Shown: positions 1 to 8,564, counted from the stretch's first letter. The stretch: DNA of 64,000 nt from Kibdelosporangium sp. MJ126-NF4 (GCF_000826545.1 NZ_CDME01000006.1:589063-653062), one strand, 5' to 3'. A program made the numbers and translations. The notes: generated from the sequence alone by a model not told the origin.

Positions 1-2
1 AG

Positions 3-173
3 TTCCTGGTGCTCTACACCGTGACGTTCTTCGTGAACGTCGGCGTGAACGCGCTGATGCTGCAGGTGCTCGGTGAATTCCGGTGGGAACACACCGTGGC
101 GTGGGTGATCGCCCAGGGCACGGCGACAGTGATCAACTTCGTGATGCTGCGGACCGTGGTGTTCAAGCAGTAG
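3..173 (+). CDS. GtrA-family membrane protein, 3' end only
   Basis: The reading frame is open from the window edge to TAG at 171-173 and gives 56 residues. Two hydrophobic stretches are visible, the first around FLVLYTVTFFVNVG and the second around VAWVIAQGTATVINFVMLR, and the protein ends in VVFKQ. This pattern is typical of the last two membrane segments of GtrA proteins, small four-helix membrane proteins proposed to move or help present polyprenyl-phosphate sugars. It ends 25 bases before glfT2, so the two are probably co-transcribed. A GtrA protein (Rv3789) also belongs to the mycobacterial arabinogalactan locus. The 5' end is outside the window, so length and start are unknown. Confidence 0.75.
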   Translation, partial: FLVLYTVTFFVNVGVNALMLQVLGEFRWEHTVAWVIAQGTATVINFVMLRTVVFKQ

Positions 174-198
174 AGCCGTCCTGGAGGACTGAGGCGCG

Positions 199-2100
199 AT
201 GCCCGGTAGAACCGCACCGGCCCGTGGCAAGACGACAACCAGCCGTGCACAGGCCAACGGCAGCGCACCGCGGCCAACCGGCCTGGTCACCCAGCGCGCG
301 CTGTTCGGTGGCCCGTCGCCACTGGTCAGCGATGACCTCTACGCACAGGTCAGCGCCGGGGCAGCCGAGCGTTCCCGCGACAGCGTGACCGTCGAGCCGT
401 CGTCCGCCGTGTCGATGAACACGTACTTCGGCCGCTTCCCGGCGAGCTACTGGCAGCGCTGGACCGTCGTGCGCGAGGTGTCCATCGAACTGGTCGCCAC
501 CGGCGCCGGTCGGGTGACCGTGCACGCCTCGGACTACGAAGGCGTCTCGCGGACCGTCGCCTCGTCCGTGGTGTCCGCCGACGGGCCGATCACGTTGTCC
601 GCCAAGCTCGACCGGTTCATCGACGGCGGCGCGCTGTGGCTGGACATCGAAACCGGCGTCGGCCAGACGCTGACCGTGTCCGGGGTCCGCTGGACCGTAG
701 CGCCACCGGAGGCCCTGCGCCCGACGTCCGTGGTCATCTGCACCTGCAACCGTGCCGACGACTGCCTGAACACGTTGGAAGCACTGGCCTCCGACCCGGA
801 AGCGCTGTCGGTCCTCGACACGATCTACGTCGCCGACCAGGGCACGGACACGGTCGACTCCCGTGCGAAGTTCGCCGACGTGTCGAGGAAACTCGGCGCG
901 AAGCTCTCCTACATCCAGCAGCCGAACCTGGGCGGAGCCGCGGGATTCACGCGCGGGTTGTTCGAGGCGGCCAAGCAGTCCGACCACGCGAACGTCCTGT
1001 TCATGGACGACGACGTGCTGCTGGAACCGGACATCGCGATCCGGCTGACGGCGTTCGCCAACCGCACCGCGCACCCGGTGATCGTCGGTGGCCAGATGCT
1101 GAACCTGTTGCACCCCAACAATCTTCATGTCGGCGCGGAGTACGCGGACCTGGAAGGCCTCGCTGCGGGACGGGTGTCCGAAGGCGCGCTGTCCAACGCT
1201 GACCTGCTCGGCGTCGACGCGGAGACCGGCAGGCCCAACCGCCAGGAAAGGCGTGTCGAGGCGGGCTACAACGGCTGGTGGTCCTGCCTGATCCCGACCG
1301 AGATCGTGCAGGCGGTCGGCTACCCGCTGCCGGTGTTCTTCCAGTGGGACGACGCCGAGTACGGCTACCGCGCCAAGGCGGCGGGCTTCGCCACAGTGAC
1401 GCTGCCGGGCGCGGCCGTGTGGCACGCGGACTTCATGTGGAAGGACTGGGACGACTGGCACCGGTACTTCAACCTGCGCAACTCGATGATCACCGCGGCG
1501 CTGCACAGCCCGTTCAACACCAAGCGTGTCGCCCGTGTGATCGCCGCCCAGCTGACGCGGTACCTGCTGTCGATGCAGTACGGCCTCGCCGCGACGATGC
1601 TGAAGGCAGTGGAGGACTACCTCGTCGGCCCGTCGGTACTGCGGGACGGCGGCGCGGCCGTGGTCGCCGAGATCCGCGCACTGCGCGCCCAGTACCCGGA
1701 CACGTTCCGGCACAGCCCGGCGGACGTGCCGGAGCTGCGCAACGGTGAGCTGCCGCTGATCCCCGCGGGCCCGTCGCCGAGGAACAAGCCGGTGCAGCTG
1801 CTCAAGCAGATCACCAACCAGCTGCTGGGCAAGCACTCGCTGGAACGCGGCGCGGTCAGCCTGGAGGACGCGACCTGGTGGCACGTCTCGAGGTTCGCGA
1901 ACGTGGCGGTCACCGACGCCTCGCAGGAGGGCGTGCGGCTGCGCAAGTACGACCGTGAGCTGATGATGAAGCTGGGCAAGCAGTCCGCGGCCGTGCTCCG
2001 CCGTTTCATGGCGGAGGGCAACGTGGTGCAGCAGCAGTACAAGGACGCGATGCCGGAGCTGACCAGCCGGGAGAACTGGCAGCGGCTCTACCAGCTCTGA
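199..2100 (+). CDS. glfT2: galactofuranosyltransferase GlfT2
   Basis: A 633-residue enzyme, close in length to mycobacterial GlfT2 (about 637). GlfT2 is the processive GT2 enzyme that polymerises the galactan of arabinogalactan from UDP-galactofuranose on a decaprenyl-linked acceptor at the inner face of the membrane. Visible are an N-terminal beta-rich domain, the nucleotide-sugar region starting VVICTCNRADD, QQPNLGGAAGF at about 240-250, the metal-binding DDD at 270-272, WDDAEYGYR at 383-391 (acceptor/catalytic acids) and WHADFMW at 408-414. The helical C-terminal region is complete. The ATG at 199 follows GGAGG at 183-187. The galactan exporter and the first galactosyltransferase are encoded 9-12 kb downstream, so the enzyme sits in a split cell-wall locus. 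Confidence 0.93.
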   Translation: MPGRTAPARGKTTTSRAQANGSAPRPTGLVTQRALFGGPSPLVSDDLYAQVSAGAAERSRDSVTVEPSSAVSMNTYFGRFPASYWQRWTVVREVSIELVATGAGRVTVHASDYEGVSRTVASSVVSADGPITLSAKLDRFIDGGALWLDIETGVGQTLTVSGVRWTVAPPEALRPTSVVICTCNRADDCLNTLEALASDPEALSVLDTIYVADQGTDTVDSRAKFADVSRKLGAKLSYIQQPNLGGAAGFTRGLFEAAKQSDHANVLFMDDDVLLEPDIAIRLTAFANRTAHPVIVGGQMLNLLHPNNLHVGAEYADLEGLAAGRVSEGALSNADLLGVDAETGRPNRQERRVEAGYNGWWSCLIPTEIVQAVGYPLPVFFQWDDAEYGYRAKAAGFATVTLPGAAVWHADFMWKDWDDWHRYFNLRNSMITAALHSPFNTKRVARVIAAQLTRYLLSMQYGLAATMLKAVEDYLVGPSVLRDGGAAVVAEIRALRAQYPDTFRHSPADVPELRNGELPLIPAGPSPRNKPVQLLKQITNQLLGKHSLERGAVSLEDATWWHVSRFANVAVTDASQEGVRLRKYDRELMMKLGKQSAAVLRRFMAEGNVVQQQYKDAMPELTSRENWQRLYQL

Positions 2101-2103
2101 GTT

Positions 2104-2718
2104 TCAGCGGGCCGTCGCCAGGGCGGTGGCGGCCCGTGCCACGTTGTCCATGCCCCGTCGCGCCTGCTCGCGGTCGCCGTGGACGAGGGCCTGGAGCATG
2201 ACGCCGTCGAGCCCGGAGACGATGAGGTGGGCCAGGTCCCGCACCGGGCAGGCGATCGTCTCGCCGGACTTCTCGCTCGCGATGGCGAGGAACTCCTCGG
2301 TGCGGGCCAGGTAGAAGTCGTAGAGCGCGCGCCCGAGGTGGGCCGCGGCGGGGGTGCGCATCGCGTACAGGCTGAGCTCGTACTGCGCGCGGTGCACGGC
2401 CTCCTCGGCCTCGAACGCCGTCCAGTAGATGCCAACCAGGCGCTGGAAGAGCTCGGCCAGCGACTCGCTCCGCGGCGCGAGCACGTGTTCGTCGACCAGG
2501 CGCTCGAAGTCCTTCTGCCCCTGGGTGAACAGTGACTCCAGTACCGCGGTCAGCACTTCGTCCTTCGTGGTGAACACGTAGTGCAGCGTGGCCAGCGGCA
2601 CGCCCGCTTCTTTGGCGATGACGCGGGTGCTGGCCCCGGCCACTCCTTCGCGCGCGATGACCGCGGTGGCGGCCTCGATGATCTGCACGCGACGAACCGC
2701 GGCGGGCACATGCGCCAT
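2104..2718 (-). CDS. TetR-family transcriptional repressor
   Basis: A 204-residue protein with an N-terminal TetR helix-turn-helix at about residues 13-56 (IIEAATAVIAREG through TLHYVFTTKDEVL) and a variable helical ligand domain. The ATG at 2718 is preferred over an in-frame TTG two codons upstream because GGAGG lies 6 bases before it. It is transcribed away from the MFS transporter at 2876. The 157-base gap between them holds three imperfect palindromes containing TCGTTCGACC-type half sites, the classic layout of a repressor controlling itself and a divergent efflux gene. The ligand is unknown. Its 3' end is only 3 bases from the end of glfT2, on the opposite strand. Confidence 0.88.
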   Translation of the reverse strand: MAHVPAAVRRVQIIEAATAVIAREGVAGASTRVIAKEAGVPLATLHYVFTTKDEVLTAVLESLFTQGQKDFERLVDEHVLAPRSESLAELFQRLVGIYWTAFEAEEAVHRAQYELSLYAMRTPAAAHLGRALYDFYLARTEEFLAIASEKSGETIACPVRDLAHLIVSGLDGVMLQALVHGDREQARRGMDNVARAATALATAR

Positions 2719-2733
2719 CCACAACCTCCAAGT

Positions 2734-2826
2734 TAGTCGTTCGACCGACTATATCGGCTCGCGCTGACCGGGGCCAGGTGATCCACAGCACTGAGTCGAT
2801 CGATTGACTTAGTCGTTCGACCAAGT
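2734..2826. promoter_or_regulatory. three palindromic operator sites for the TetR repressor
   Basis: Three imperfect palindromes lie between the divergent TetR and MFS genes. TAGTCGTTCGACCGACTA at 2734-2751 is symmetric at 16 of 18 positions. AGTCGATCGATTGACT at 2794-2809 is symmetric at 14 of 16. ACTTAGTCGTTCGACCAAGT at 2807-2826 is symmetric at 16 of 20. The first and third share the core TTAGTCGTTCGACC. Site 1 abuts the repressor gene and sites 2-3 lie 50-80 bases before the transporter start, so each promoter would be covered. That the TetR protein binds here is inferred from position and symmetry. Confidence 0.7.
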
Positions 2827-2875
2827 CCAGGGTAAGTGCTGTGAGCAGGCAACTTCACGGACGCGGAGGTCGGGG

Positions 2876-4114
2876 ATGAGCAGTACCACGGATCAGGTGA
2901 GGCCGGTCTCCGGCCGGTTCTCCGCAGCGGTGCTGATCGCCGCGGTGGGGCTGCACACCGGCCTGCTCGCCCCCAACGGCCTGCTGGTGGCCCGGCACCT
3001 GGAACAGATCGACCCGGCGGGCAAGGTGGCCGCCCTCGGCTGGGTGGTCGCGGCCGGATCGCTGGTGGCCAGCGTGATCGCGCCGATCGCGGGCGTGCTG
3101 TCGGACCGGACACGGTCCAGCTGGGGGCGCAGGCGGCCATGGGTCGTCGGCAGCGCGGCCGTGGCGGCGCTGAGCCTGGTCCTGTTGGCGTACCAAACCG
3201 AGATCTGGCTCGTGCTCGTGCTGTGCTGCGTCGCCCAGGCCGCCTTGGCCGTGCTGCTGTCCGCGTTGAGCGCGCTGATCCCCGACCAGGTGCCGGTCAA
3301 CCAACGGGGTCGCATCTCGGCGTTGCTGGGACTGGCGCAACCACTGGGCGCGATGCTCGCCACGGTGCTCGTCACCGCGATCTTCGCCGACGTCTTCGAC
3401 GGCTACCTGATCCTGGCGGCTGTGCTGGCAGGGGCGACCGCGCTGTTCGCCGTGCTCGTCGACGAACCACCGGTCACCACCGCGCAGACCGGCAAGCGAG
3501 TGTCCGTATTGGACGGTCTGAGGTTCAGCGCGTTGGCGGACAGGGACTTCGCGCTGTCGTGGGTCGGCCGGTTCCTGGTCATGCTCGGCACAACCGCTGC
3601 CGTGCTGTACTTCCTGTACTACCTGTCCGACGAACTGCGCTACCAGGAGATCTCCGGCGAGCCCGCCGAGGCCGGGATGCTGTGGCTGACCGTCGTCTTC
3701 GGCATGTGTTGCATCGTCGGCGCGCTCGTCGGCGGTTCGTGGTCGGACCGGGTCGGGCGGCGCAAGCCTTTTGTCGCCGCGTCAGGTGTGACGATGGCCG
3801 CGGGCTGTCTGCTGCTCGGCGCCGTGCTGCACTGGCCGTCCACCATCGCCGGGGCGGCCCTGCTCGGCGTCGGATTCGGCGTGTACACCTCCGCCGCAAC
3901 CGCCCACATCACCCAGGTGTTGCCCAGTCGCGGCAACGGTGCTCGTGACCTGGCCGTGGTTTCCGCGTCGAACACCATCGCCCAGGTTCTCGCCCCGTTG
4001 ATGGCGGCACCCGTGATCGCTCTCGCCGGTAGCTACCGCGCTCTCTACGTGCTGGCCGGAGTCCTCGCGCTCGGCGGGACATTGCTCTCCCTGCCGGTCC
4101 GCGGCGCTCGTTGA
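2876..4114 (+). CDS. MFS transporter, probable efflux pump or sugar porter
   Basis: A 412-residue protein with about 12 hydrophobic segments in two halves. A motif-A-like loop GVLSDRTRSSWGRRRPW follows the second helix (around residues 70-86), and a second copy SDRVGRRK lies after helix 8. The GRRRPW form is common in the GPH/SLC45-like branch of the major facilitator superfamily that carries sugars or glycosides with cations, but drug export is equally consistent with the divergent TetR gene. GGAGG at 2865-2869 precedes the ATG. The sugar-lactone oxidase gene starts 28 bases after the stop, so both are probably one transcript under TetR control. Confidence 0.82.
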   Translation: MSSTTDQVRPVSGRFSAAVLIAAVGLHTGLLAPNGLLVARHLEQIDPAGKVAALGWVVAAGSLVASVIAPIAGVLSDRTRSSWGRRRPWVVGSAAVAALSLVLLAYQTEIWLVLVLCCVAQAALAVLLSALSALIPDQVPVNQRGRISALLGLAQPLGAMLATVLVTAIFADVFDGYLILAAVLAGATALFAVLVDEPPVTTAQTGKRVSVLDGLRFSALADRDFALSWVGRFLVMLGTTAAVLYFLYYLSDELRYQEISGEPAEAGMLWLTVVFGMCCIVGALVGGSWSDRVGRRKPFVAASGVTMAAGCLLLGAVLHWPSTIAGAALLGVGFGVYTSAATAHITQVLPSRGNGARDLAVVSASNTIAQVLAPLMAAPVIALAGSYRALYVLAGVLALGGTLLSLPVRGAR

Positions 4115-4142
4115 CCCCACCCCCACCCCAAGGAGGAAACAC

Positions 4143-5471
4143 ATGAACACGTGGAAGAACTGGGCAGGCAACCAGAACGCCGCGCCGAGGATCAGCATCG
4201 ACGTTCGCGACACCGACGACATCGTCGACGCGGTCACAGCGGCGGCCCAGCGCGGCTGGCGGGTGAAGGCGGCGGGCAGCGGACACTCGTTCACCGGCAT
4301 CGCCGAGCCGACACACGCCCATCTGAGGATGCACGGACACAGCGGGATCGTCTCGATCGACAACAAGACCGGCCGCGCCCTCGTGCGGGGCGGCACCACG
4401 CTGCACGACCTGAACAAGGCGTTGTGGGAACAAGGCCGAGCGTTGGCGAACCTCGGCGACATCGACCGGCAGACCATCACCGGAGCGATCGCCACGGCCA
4501 CTCACGGGACAGGGGAACGTTTCGGCAACCTCTCGACCCAGGTCGCCGCCATGGACATCGTCCTGGCTGACGGTGCGCTGGTCACCGCTTCTCCCAGCGA
4601 GACCCCGGAGTTGTTCGAGGCAGCCAAAGTCGGCCTCGGCGCGCTCGGCGTGATCTCGACCGTGACTCTGGAGACCGTGCCAGCCTTCCTGCTGCGTTCC
4701 GAACAGCAGGCGGCTTCGCTGGCGGAGACGCTGGAGGGGCTTGACGAGACGGTGGCGTCTTCGGATCACTTCGAGTTCTTCTGGCTCCCGCACACGGAGG
4801 TCGTCTACACCAAGCGCAACACCCGGCTTGCTCTCGATGAGGGGACTGTTGGTGTTGAGCAGTCCGGCGACGGCCTTACCGACGGGGAGTTGCCACCGGC
4901 GGCTGAGACGGCGCTGGAAGCGTTGCGGGGGCTGGTTACCGCTGTTCCCGCTGCGATTCCGGCGGTCAATCAGCTGATCACGTCTCTGATCACGCCCTCG
5001 GTTCGGACTGACTGGTCCTACAAGGTGTTCGCCACCAACCGTGACGCGCGGTTCGTCGAGATGGAGTACGCCGTGCCGCGCGAGGCTGTGCATGCGGCTT
5101 TTGCCGAGCTCAGGGCTTTCGTTGATCGGCAGGGGTATCGGATTCCCATGCCGATGGAGGTTCGCTTCACCGCCGCCGACGATGTGCCGCTGTCGACCGC
5201 CACTGGGCGGGCCACTGCCTACATCGCGGTTCATCTACTGCTGGATCAGGACTACGACACGATGTTCCGTGCTGTCGAGCCTGTGCTCGCGGCTCATGAC
5301 GGGCGGCCGCACTGGGGGAAGATCCACTTCCTGTCGGCAGGGGAGTTGGCTGGCCGGTATCCGCGTTTCGGCGATTTCGTGGCACTTCGGGACAAGGTTG
5401 ATCCCAGTGGGCGGTTCGGCAACCCTTACCTCGATCGCGTTCTGGGCACTGCGCCGGGTGCTGCCCAGTGA
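4143..5471 (+). CDS. FAD-linked sugar-1,4-lactone oxidase (ALO/gulonolactone oxidase family)
   Basis: A 442-residue flavoprotein of the vanillyl-alcohol-oxidase fold. The N-terminal FAD-binding domain carries GSGHSF at 45-50; in related alditol and gulonolactone oxidases the histidine in this position (here H48) bears covalently bound FAD. The C-terminal D-arabinono-1,4-lactone oxidase domain ends with the typical HWGK at 390-393 and a GRFGNPYLDRVLG tail. Family members oxidise aldono-lactones or alditols to ascorbate-like or aldose products. AAGGAGG lies 6 bases before the ATG, and the MFS gene ends 28 bases upstream, so substrate import or product export by that pump is plausible. The last quarter uses more G/T-ending codons than the start. 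Confidence 0.85.
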   Translation: MNTWKNWAGNQNAAPRISIDVRDTDDIVDAVTAAAQRGWRVKAAGSGHSFTGIAEPTHAHLRMHGHSGIVSIDNKTGRALVRGGTTLHDLNKALWEQGRALANLGDIDRQTITGAIATATHGTGERFGNLSTQVAAMDIVLADGALVTASPSETPELFEAAKVGLGALGVISTVTLETVPAFLLRSEQQAASLAETLEGLDETVASSDHFEFFWLPHTEVVYTKRNTRLALDEGTVGVEQSGDGLTDGELPPAAETALEALRGLVTAVPAAIPAVNQLITSLITPSVRTDWSYKVFATNRDARFVEMEYAVPREAVHAAFAELRAFVDRQGYRIPMPMEVRFTAADDVPLSTATGRATAYIAVHLLLDQDYDTMFRAVEPVLAAHDGRPHWGKIHFLSAGELAGRYPRFGDFVALRDKVDPSGRFGNPYLDRVLGTAPGAAQ

Positions 5472-5486
5472 GCTGCGCCCACCTCG

Positions 5487-5518
5487 CCCCAAGAAGACAT
5501 GCCCCCACCCAACCCGGG
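5487..5518. repeat. 32-bp direct repeat, left copy
   Basis: The 32 bases here (beginning CCCCAAGAAGACATGCCCCC, ending ACCCGGG) recur exactly at 6713-6744 and bracket a 1.2-kb non-coding repeat tract. The pair resembles the boundary repeats of an inserted or copied element, but no transposase gene lies between them. Confidence 0.85.
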
Positions 5519-5554
5519 CAGGGTTCCGTCAAAGCCGGGCTTTGCGCGCAAAGC

Positions 5555-5728
5555 AAGCGCAAGAGAGCAAGCGCAAGAGAGCAAGCGCAAGAGAGCAAGC
5601 GCAAGAGAGCAAGCGCAAGAGAGCAAGCGCAAGAGAGCAAGCGCAAGAGAGCAAGCGCAAGAGAGCAAGCGCAAGAGAGCAAGCGCAAGAGAGCAAGCGC
5701 AAGACGGCAAGCGCAAGCGGGCAAGCGC
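5555..5728. repeat. 14-bp tandem repeat array
   Basis: The unit AAGCGCAAGAGAGC is repeated without a mismatch ten times from 5555 to 5694. Degenerate copies follow: AAGCGCAAGACGGC, AAGCGCAAGCGGGC and a final AAGCGC. Because 14 is not a multiple of three, all frames stay open and would encode a 14-residue Lys/Arg/Ala/Ser/Glu/Gln repeat, but none has a ribosome binding site or a plausible start, so I treat the array as non-coding. It begins 84 bases after the oxidase stop codon. Confidence 0.95.
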
Positions 5729-5808
5729 GTAAGAGGTCTTGCGCGTAAGTGGGCAAGCGGGTGGGAGGTCTTGCGCGTGAGCGCGTGGGTGGGGTTCGTG
5801 GTTGGTTT

Positions 5809-6632
5809 CCTCCCGTATGGCCTGGGCGTAGCCATACCATGGCGTGTCGGGAGGTCGGCCTACGCGACTGGCGTGCGCAGCGCGAGGCGGTACCGATCTC
5901 CCGGCACGTCGTGGTTTCCTCTGGCAGGCCGTACGGGAGGGGACCGACCACGCCCCTCTGGACCCGGGAAGTCACGTGGGCTGAGCCAACCGGGTGGGCA
6001 GACCATGGGTTGGTTTCCCTCTTGGAGGCCTGCCGTCCGGCGAGGACCTGCTCTTCGAGCCACGAGCGAACTCGAGCGCCGGGAACAAGCCCGACACAGC
6101 GGGCATCACAATCACGTCCGTGAGGCGGGCCTTCGGCGATGGCCGCACACACGGTGCCAGCAGTAGTCACGCGGCTGTGGCAGTCATGCGGCTGTGGTCA
6201 CGAGATGGCTGCAACCAGGTGGTGGTGGCACACGAGATGGCCGCAGACACACGGCGGCTGCACACACGCGGCAGCAGCAACGCGGCTGCCGCAGTCACCC
6301 GGCTGCCTCAGCCACGAGATGCCGCAGCCACGCGACAGCCGCAGCCACGAGATCGCCGCACTCACATGTCAGCGGGGGAAAGAAAAGAGATGCCTCGCCG
6401 GCGGGCAGGCCTCCGAGAGGGGACACAAAGACCTCTTCGTTTCTCGTGCCGGTTGGCTCAGCCCACGTGATTTCCCGGGTCGAGTAGGGGGCGCGGGGCG
6501 CCCCTCCCGTATGGCCTGCCGGAGGAAACCACGGCGTGCCGGGAGATCGGTAGGGCCTGCGCTGTGGGTCGGTTTGCGTAGGCCGACCTCCCGACACGCC
6601 GTGGTATGGCTACGCCCAGGCCATACGGGAGG
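5809..6632. repeat. large nested inverted repeat, about 240-bp arms
   Basis: The left arm (5809-6045) and right arm (6393-6632) are imperfect reverse complements. CCTCCCGTATGGCCTGGGCG at the left start is mirrored by the last 20 bases of the right arm, and the ends at 6024-6045 and 6393-6414 (GGAGGCCTGCC...CCGGCGAGG) also match. Each arm is itself partly palindromic: CCTCCCGTATGGCCTG at 5809 is answered by CAGGCCGTACGGGAGG at 5925-5940. The 350-base centre consists of degenerate CACGAGATGGCCGCAG-like repeats. No coding potential is convincing. Long foldback elements of this kind are often dispersed genomic repeats. Confidence 0.85.
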
Positions 6633-6712
6633 GACACCCCACGAACCACACCCCTGCGCTTCGCGCGCGCAGGCCGGAAACCCCACCCGCCTAAGGGCAT
6701 TGCCCCACTCGA

Positions 6713-6744
6713 CCCCAAGAAGACATGCCCCCACCCAACCCGGG
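6713..6744. repeat. 32-bp direct repeat, right copy
   Basis: This is identical to 5487-5518. Together the two copies mark the limits of the repeat tract between the oxidase gene and the convergent small gene at 6885. Confidence 0.85.
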
Positions 6745-6824
6745 GGGCGTCCCTGCTCCAGTCTATCGGTAATAAGGCCTGGTCAACGGGTTACCGACGA
6801 GTTGTGGACAACTGGATTTGACAA

Positions 6825-6864
6825 CGGTCCGTTCGTGCGCTTTTGCCGTCGCGCGAACGGACCG
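6825..6864. terminator. hairpin terminator between convergent genes
   Basis: CGGTCCGTTCG at 6825-6835 pairs perfectly with CGAACGGACCG at 6854-6864 across an 18-base loop containing CTTTTG. It lies 20 bases beyond the stop codon of the leftward gene at 6885, so it most likely ends the EamA operon; it could also stop transcription from the left. Confidence 0.6.
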
Positions 6865-6884
6865 CTCGTTCCGGTGCTGTCCGG

Positions 6885-7157
6885 TCAGGCTTTGAAGCCT
6901 CGGGTGTTCTTCGCCGCGCTGCCGTAGACCCTTGACAGGGGTGGGAGTTCGTCGAAGTGGGCGGTGGCCACGTGGGCGAAGTTGATGGTTACCTGTGCGC
7001 CGTCCTCCAACTCCGGGGTGTCCACTGCGCCGGATGTCATCAGTGTTTGGAGCCTGGGTGTCAGTTCCTTCGCGGCCGCTGCCGACAGCGCGTACACCAG
7101 TGGTTCACCGCCGCTGGCCAGGTGCAGCACCAGTGCGTTCTTCTTGGGCTCGCTCAT
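6885..7157 (-). CDS. small conserved protein of unknown function
   Basis: A 90-residue protein beginning MSEPKKNALVLHLASGGEPL, with no signal peptide or membrane segment, acidic in its centre, ending KNTRGFKA. Its ATG overlaps the TGA of the upstream EamA gene (ATGA), so translation is probably coupled. I do not recognise a named domain. The compact alternating strands and helices (LVYALSAAAAKELTPRLQ, AQVTINFAHVATAHF) suggest a small folded cytosolic protein. Confidence 0.7.
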   Translation of the reverse strand: MSEPKKNALVLHLASGGEPLVYALSAAAAKELTPRLQTLMTSGAVDTPELEDGAQVTINFAHVATAHFDELPPLSRVYGSAAKNTRGFKA

Positions 7158-8131
7158 GTACTCACTCCAGCACCGGGTTTTCCCGCAGGCAACTCGGGTT
7201 CACCCTCAGCTGATCCGCTCTCGGCGGAATAGTTGATGACCAGCGCGACACCCAGCATCAGGGCTCCGATCAGGCCGGTGGTGCCGAGGCTTTCGTCGAA
7301 GAACAGGACTGACAGCACCGTCGCGGTCAGTGGTTCCAGTACGGCTGCCAGTGCTGCCGCGACCGCGTTCACCCCGCGCAAAGCGGCCAGATACAGGCCA
7401 TACGCGACTGCGGTGGGGACTATGCCGAGGAACGTGACTGTGAGGAGGACGTTCGGCTGCATCGGCAGCGTCATGCCGAGGGGGAGGGCTATGGGCAGGA
7501 GGAACAGGCCGCCGAGGAGGAGGCCCAACGAGATCGTGGGGCCGGGAGGGAGGACTGGGCGGCGGTTGATCACTGTGAATGTCGCGAACCCGCTTGCCGC
7601 GGTCAGGCACATCAGGATTCCCAGCACCGTACTCCCGGTGTCCCGGGTGGACGGCGTTCCGGCCAGCAGTGCCAGTCCGGCGAGGGCTGCCACGATGCAC
7701 AACGACGTGCGTGCGCTGGGCAGGCGGCGGGCTCGGATCGCTGTGAACACCGCGAGGAGTACGGGTGAACTGCCGATCGTGACCAGGGTGGCGAGGCTGA
7801 CCGAAGTCATGGCGACGCCACCGAAGTAACTAGCCTGGAAGATCGCCAGCAGTCCGCCGGCCGCCAGCAGTCTGCGGATCACTGCCTTCGTGAGTTTCAG
7901 GCGCCGGATTTGTCCGACTAGTGCCACTGTCGCGATGGTTCCGCCGATCAGCAGTCGGTACGCCGCCACTGCGAGCGGGTGCAGGCCCGCCAGGTCCTGC
8001 AACAGTGCGCCTGTCAGGCCGCCGGTTCCCCAGAGCACGCCTGCGACGATCAAGAACAGCTTGGTAGACAAAGGAAAACGCTCCAACGCAGGAGGAACAT
8101 GGGTATGTTCTTCTGCGGGGCGATCAGGCAT
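7154..8131 (-). CDS. EamA-family (DMT) transporter
   Basis: About 325 residues with ten hydrophobic segments arranged as two EamA repeats, the usual size and topology of drug/metabolite transporters that export amino acids, metabolites or toxic compounds. The repeats start near LIVAGVLWGTGGLTGALLQ and at the second-half ILMCLTAASGFATFTVINR. The ATG at 8131 follows GGGGAAAC and is preferred to a GTG four codons upstream at 8143, which has no Shine-Dalgarno site. It heads a two-gene unit with the small protein at 6885. It diverges from the lanthipeptide synthetase gene, so a role in exporting that product is possible but unsupported. Confidence 0.85.
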   Translation of the reverse strand: MPDRPAEEHTHVPPALERFPLSTKLFLIVAGVLWGTGGLTGALLQDLAGLHPLAVAAYRLLIGGTIATVALVGQIRRLKLTKAVIRRLLAAGGLLAIFQASYFGGVAMTSVSLATLVTIGSSPVLLAVFTAIRARRLPSARTSLCIVAALAGLALLAGTPSTRDTGSTVLGILMCLTAASGFATFTVINRRPVLPPGPTISLGLLLGGLFLLPIALPLGMTLPMQPNVLLTVTFLGIVPTAVAYGLYLAALRGVNAVAAALAAVLEPLTATVLSVLFFDESLGTTGLIGALMLGVALVINYSAESGSAEGEPELPAGKPGAGVST

Positions 8132-8564
8132 GTTTCCCCGCACGCGAGCTCATGCCGCGCGTGTGGGTGCGTGTGCTCAGCCCCGCCTAGGCGGCGGGCG
8201 GCGGGGTGATCGGAAACATGCGGTGCACGTCAAGGACACTAACTCCCGTGTCAAGCTTCATTGGAGTGAACCTCTTATCGGGCGACACACTCTCGGTAGA
8301 TCCACTACTGTGCGTAGCGTGCAATAGTCCGGTCCGGACCGTGGATCAATGCGACATCCGGTGGAGTGACCAGCGGCAATCGGGTGCTTTTCGTCATTTT
8401 CTGACAGACCGCTGTCGGATACCCGACAGTAGGAAGTGCGTGCAGTCGTCTAATTGGCAGGCTGAACCCTCGAACGGCGGATCGACCTGTCGTTCGTTTC
8501 GTGCGGAAATTATTTCCTCTCGGGCGCGAATGACTGAAATGACGACGGGGAGGCGCTTGCCGGC
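8132..8564. other. 433-bp intergenic region upstream of lanKC, no precursor peptide found
   Basis: I searched all three forward frames for a lanthipeptide precursor with a leader (LDLQ-like) and a Ser/Cys-rich core, and found none with a stop and a ribosome binding site. The only open forward frame from 8206 runs into the synthetase gene out of frame. A 12-base perfect palindrome CGGTCCGGACCG lies at 8330-8341 and could be a regulator site. The region looks less GC-rich than its surroundings near 8380-8530. Confidence 0.6.

Noticed and set aside
163..1884. 573-codon leftward frame opposite glfT2
   Set aside because: It is a shadow of a high-GC gene, rich in Arg/His/Val/Gln without any domain; glfT2 on the other strand is certain.
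5499..5732. Reading frames across the 14-bp repeat array encoding a Lys/Arg/Ser/Glu/Gln-rich repeat protein
   Set aside because: All six frames are open only because the repeat has no stop, no ribosome binding site or start supports translation, and the array is flanked by non-coding repeats.
6801..6816. GTTGTGGACAAC palindrome resembling a DnaA box or an origin
   Set aside because: A single DnaA-like word with no cluster, AT-rich unwinding region or nearby dnaA gene.
6139..6927. Forward frame over the central part of the foldback element
   Set aside because: Composition is driven by the repeats, the frame crosses a terminator and overlaps the end of the convergent small gene; no domain is visible.
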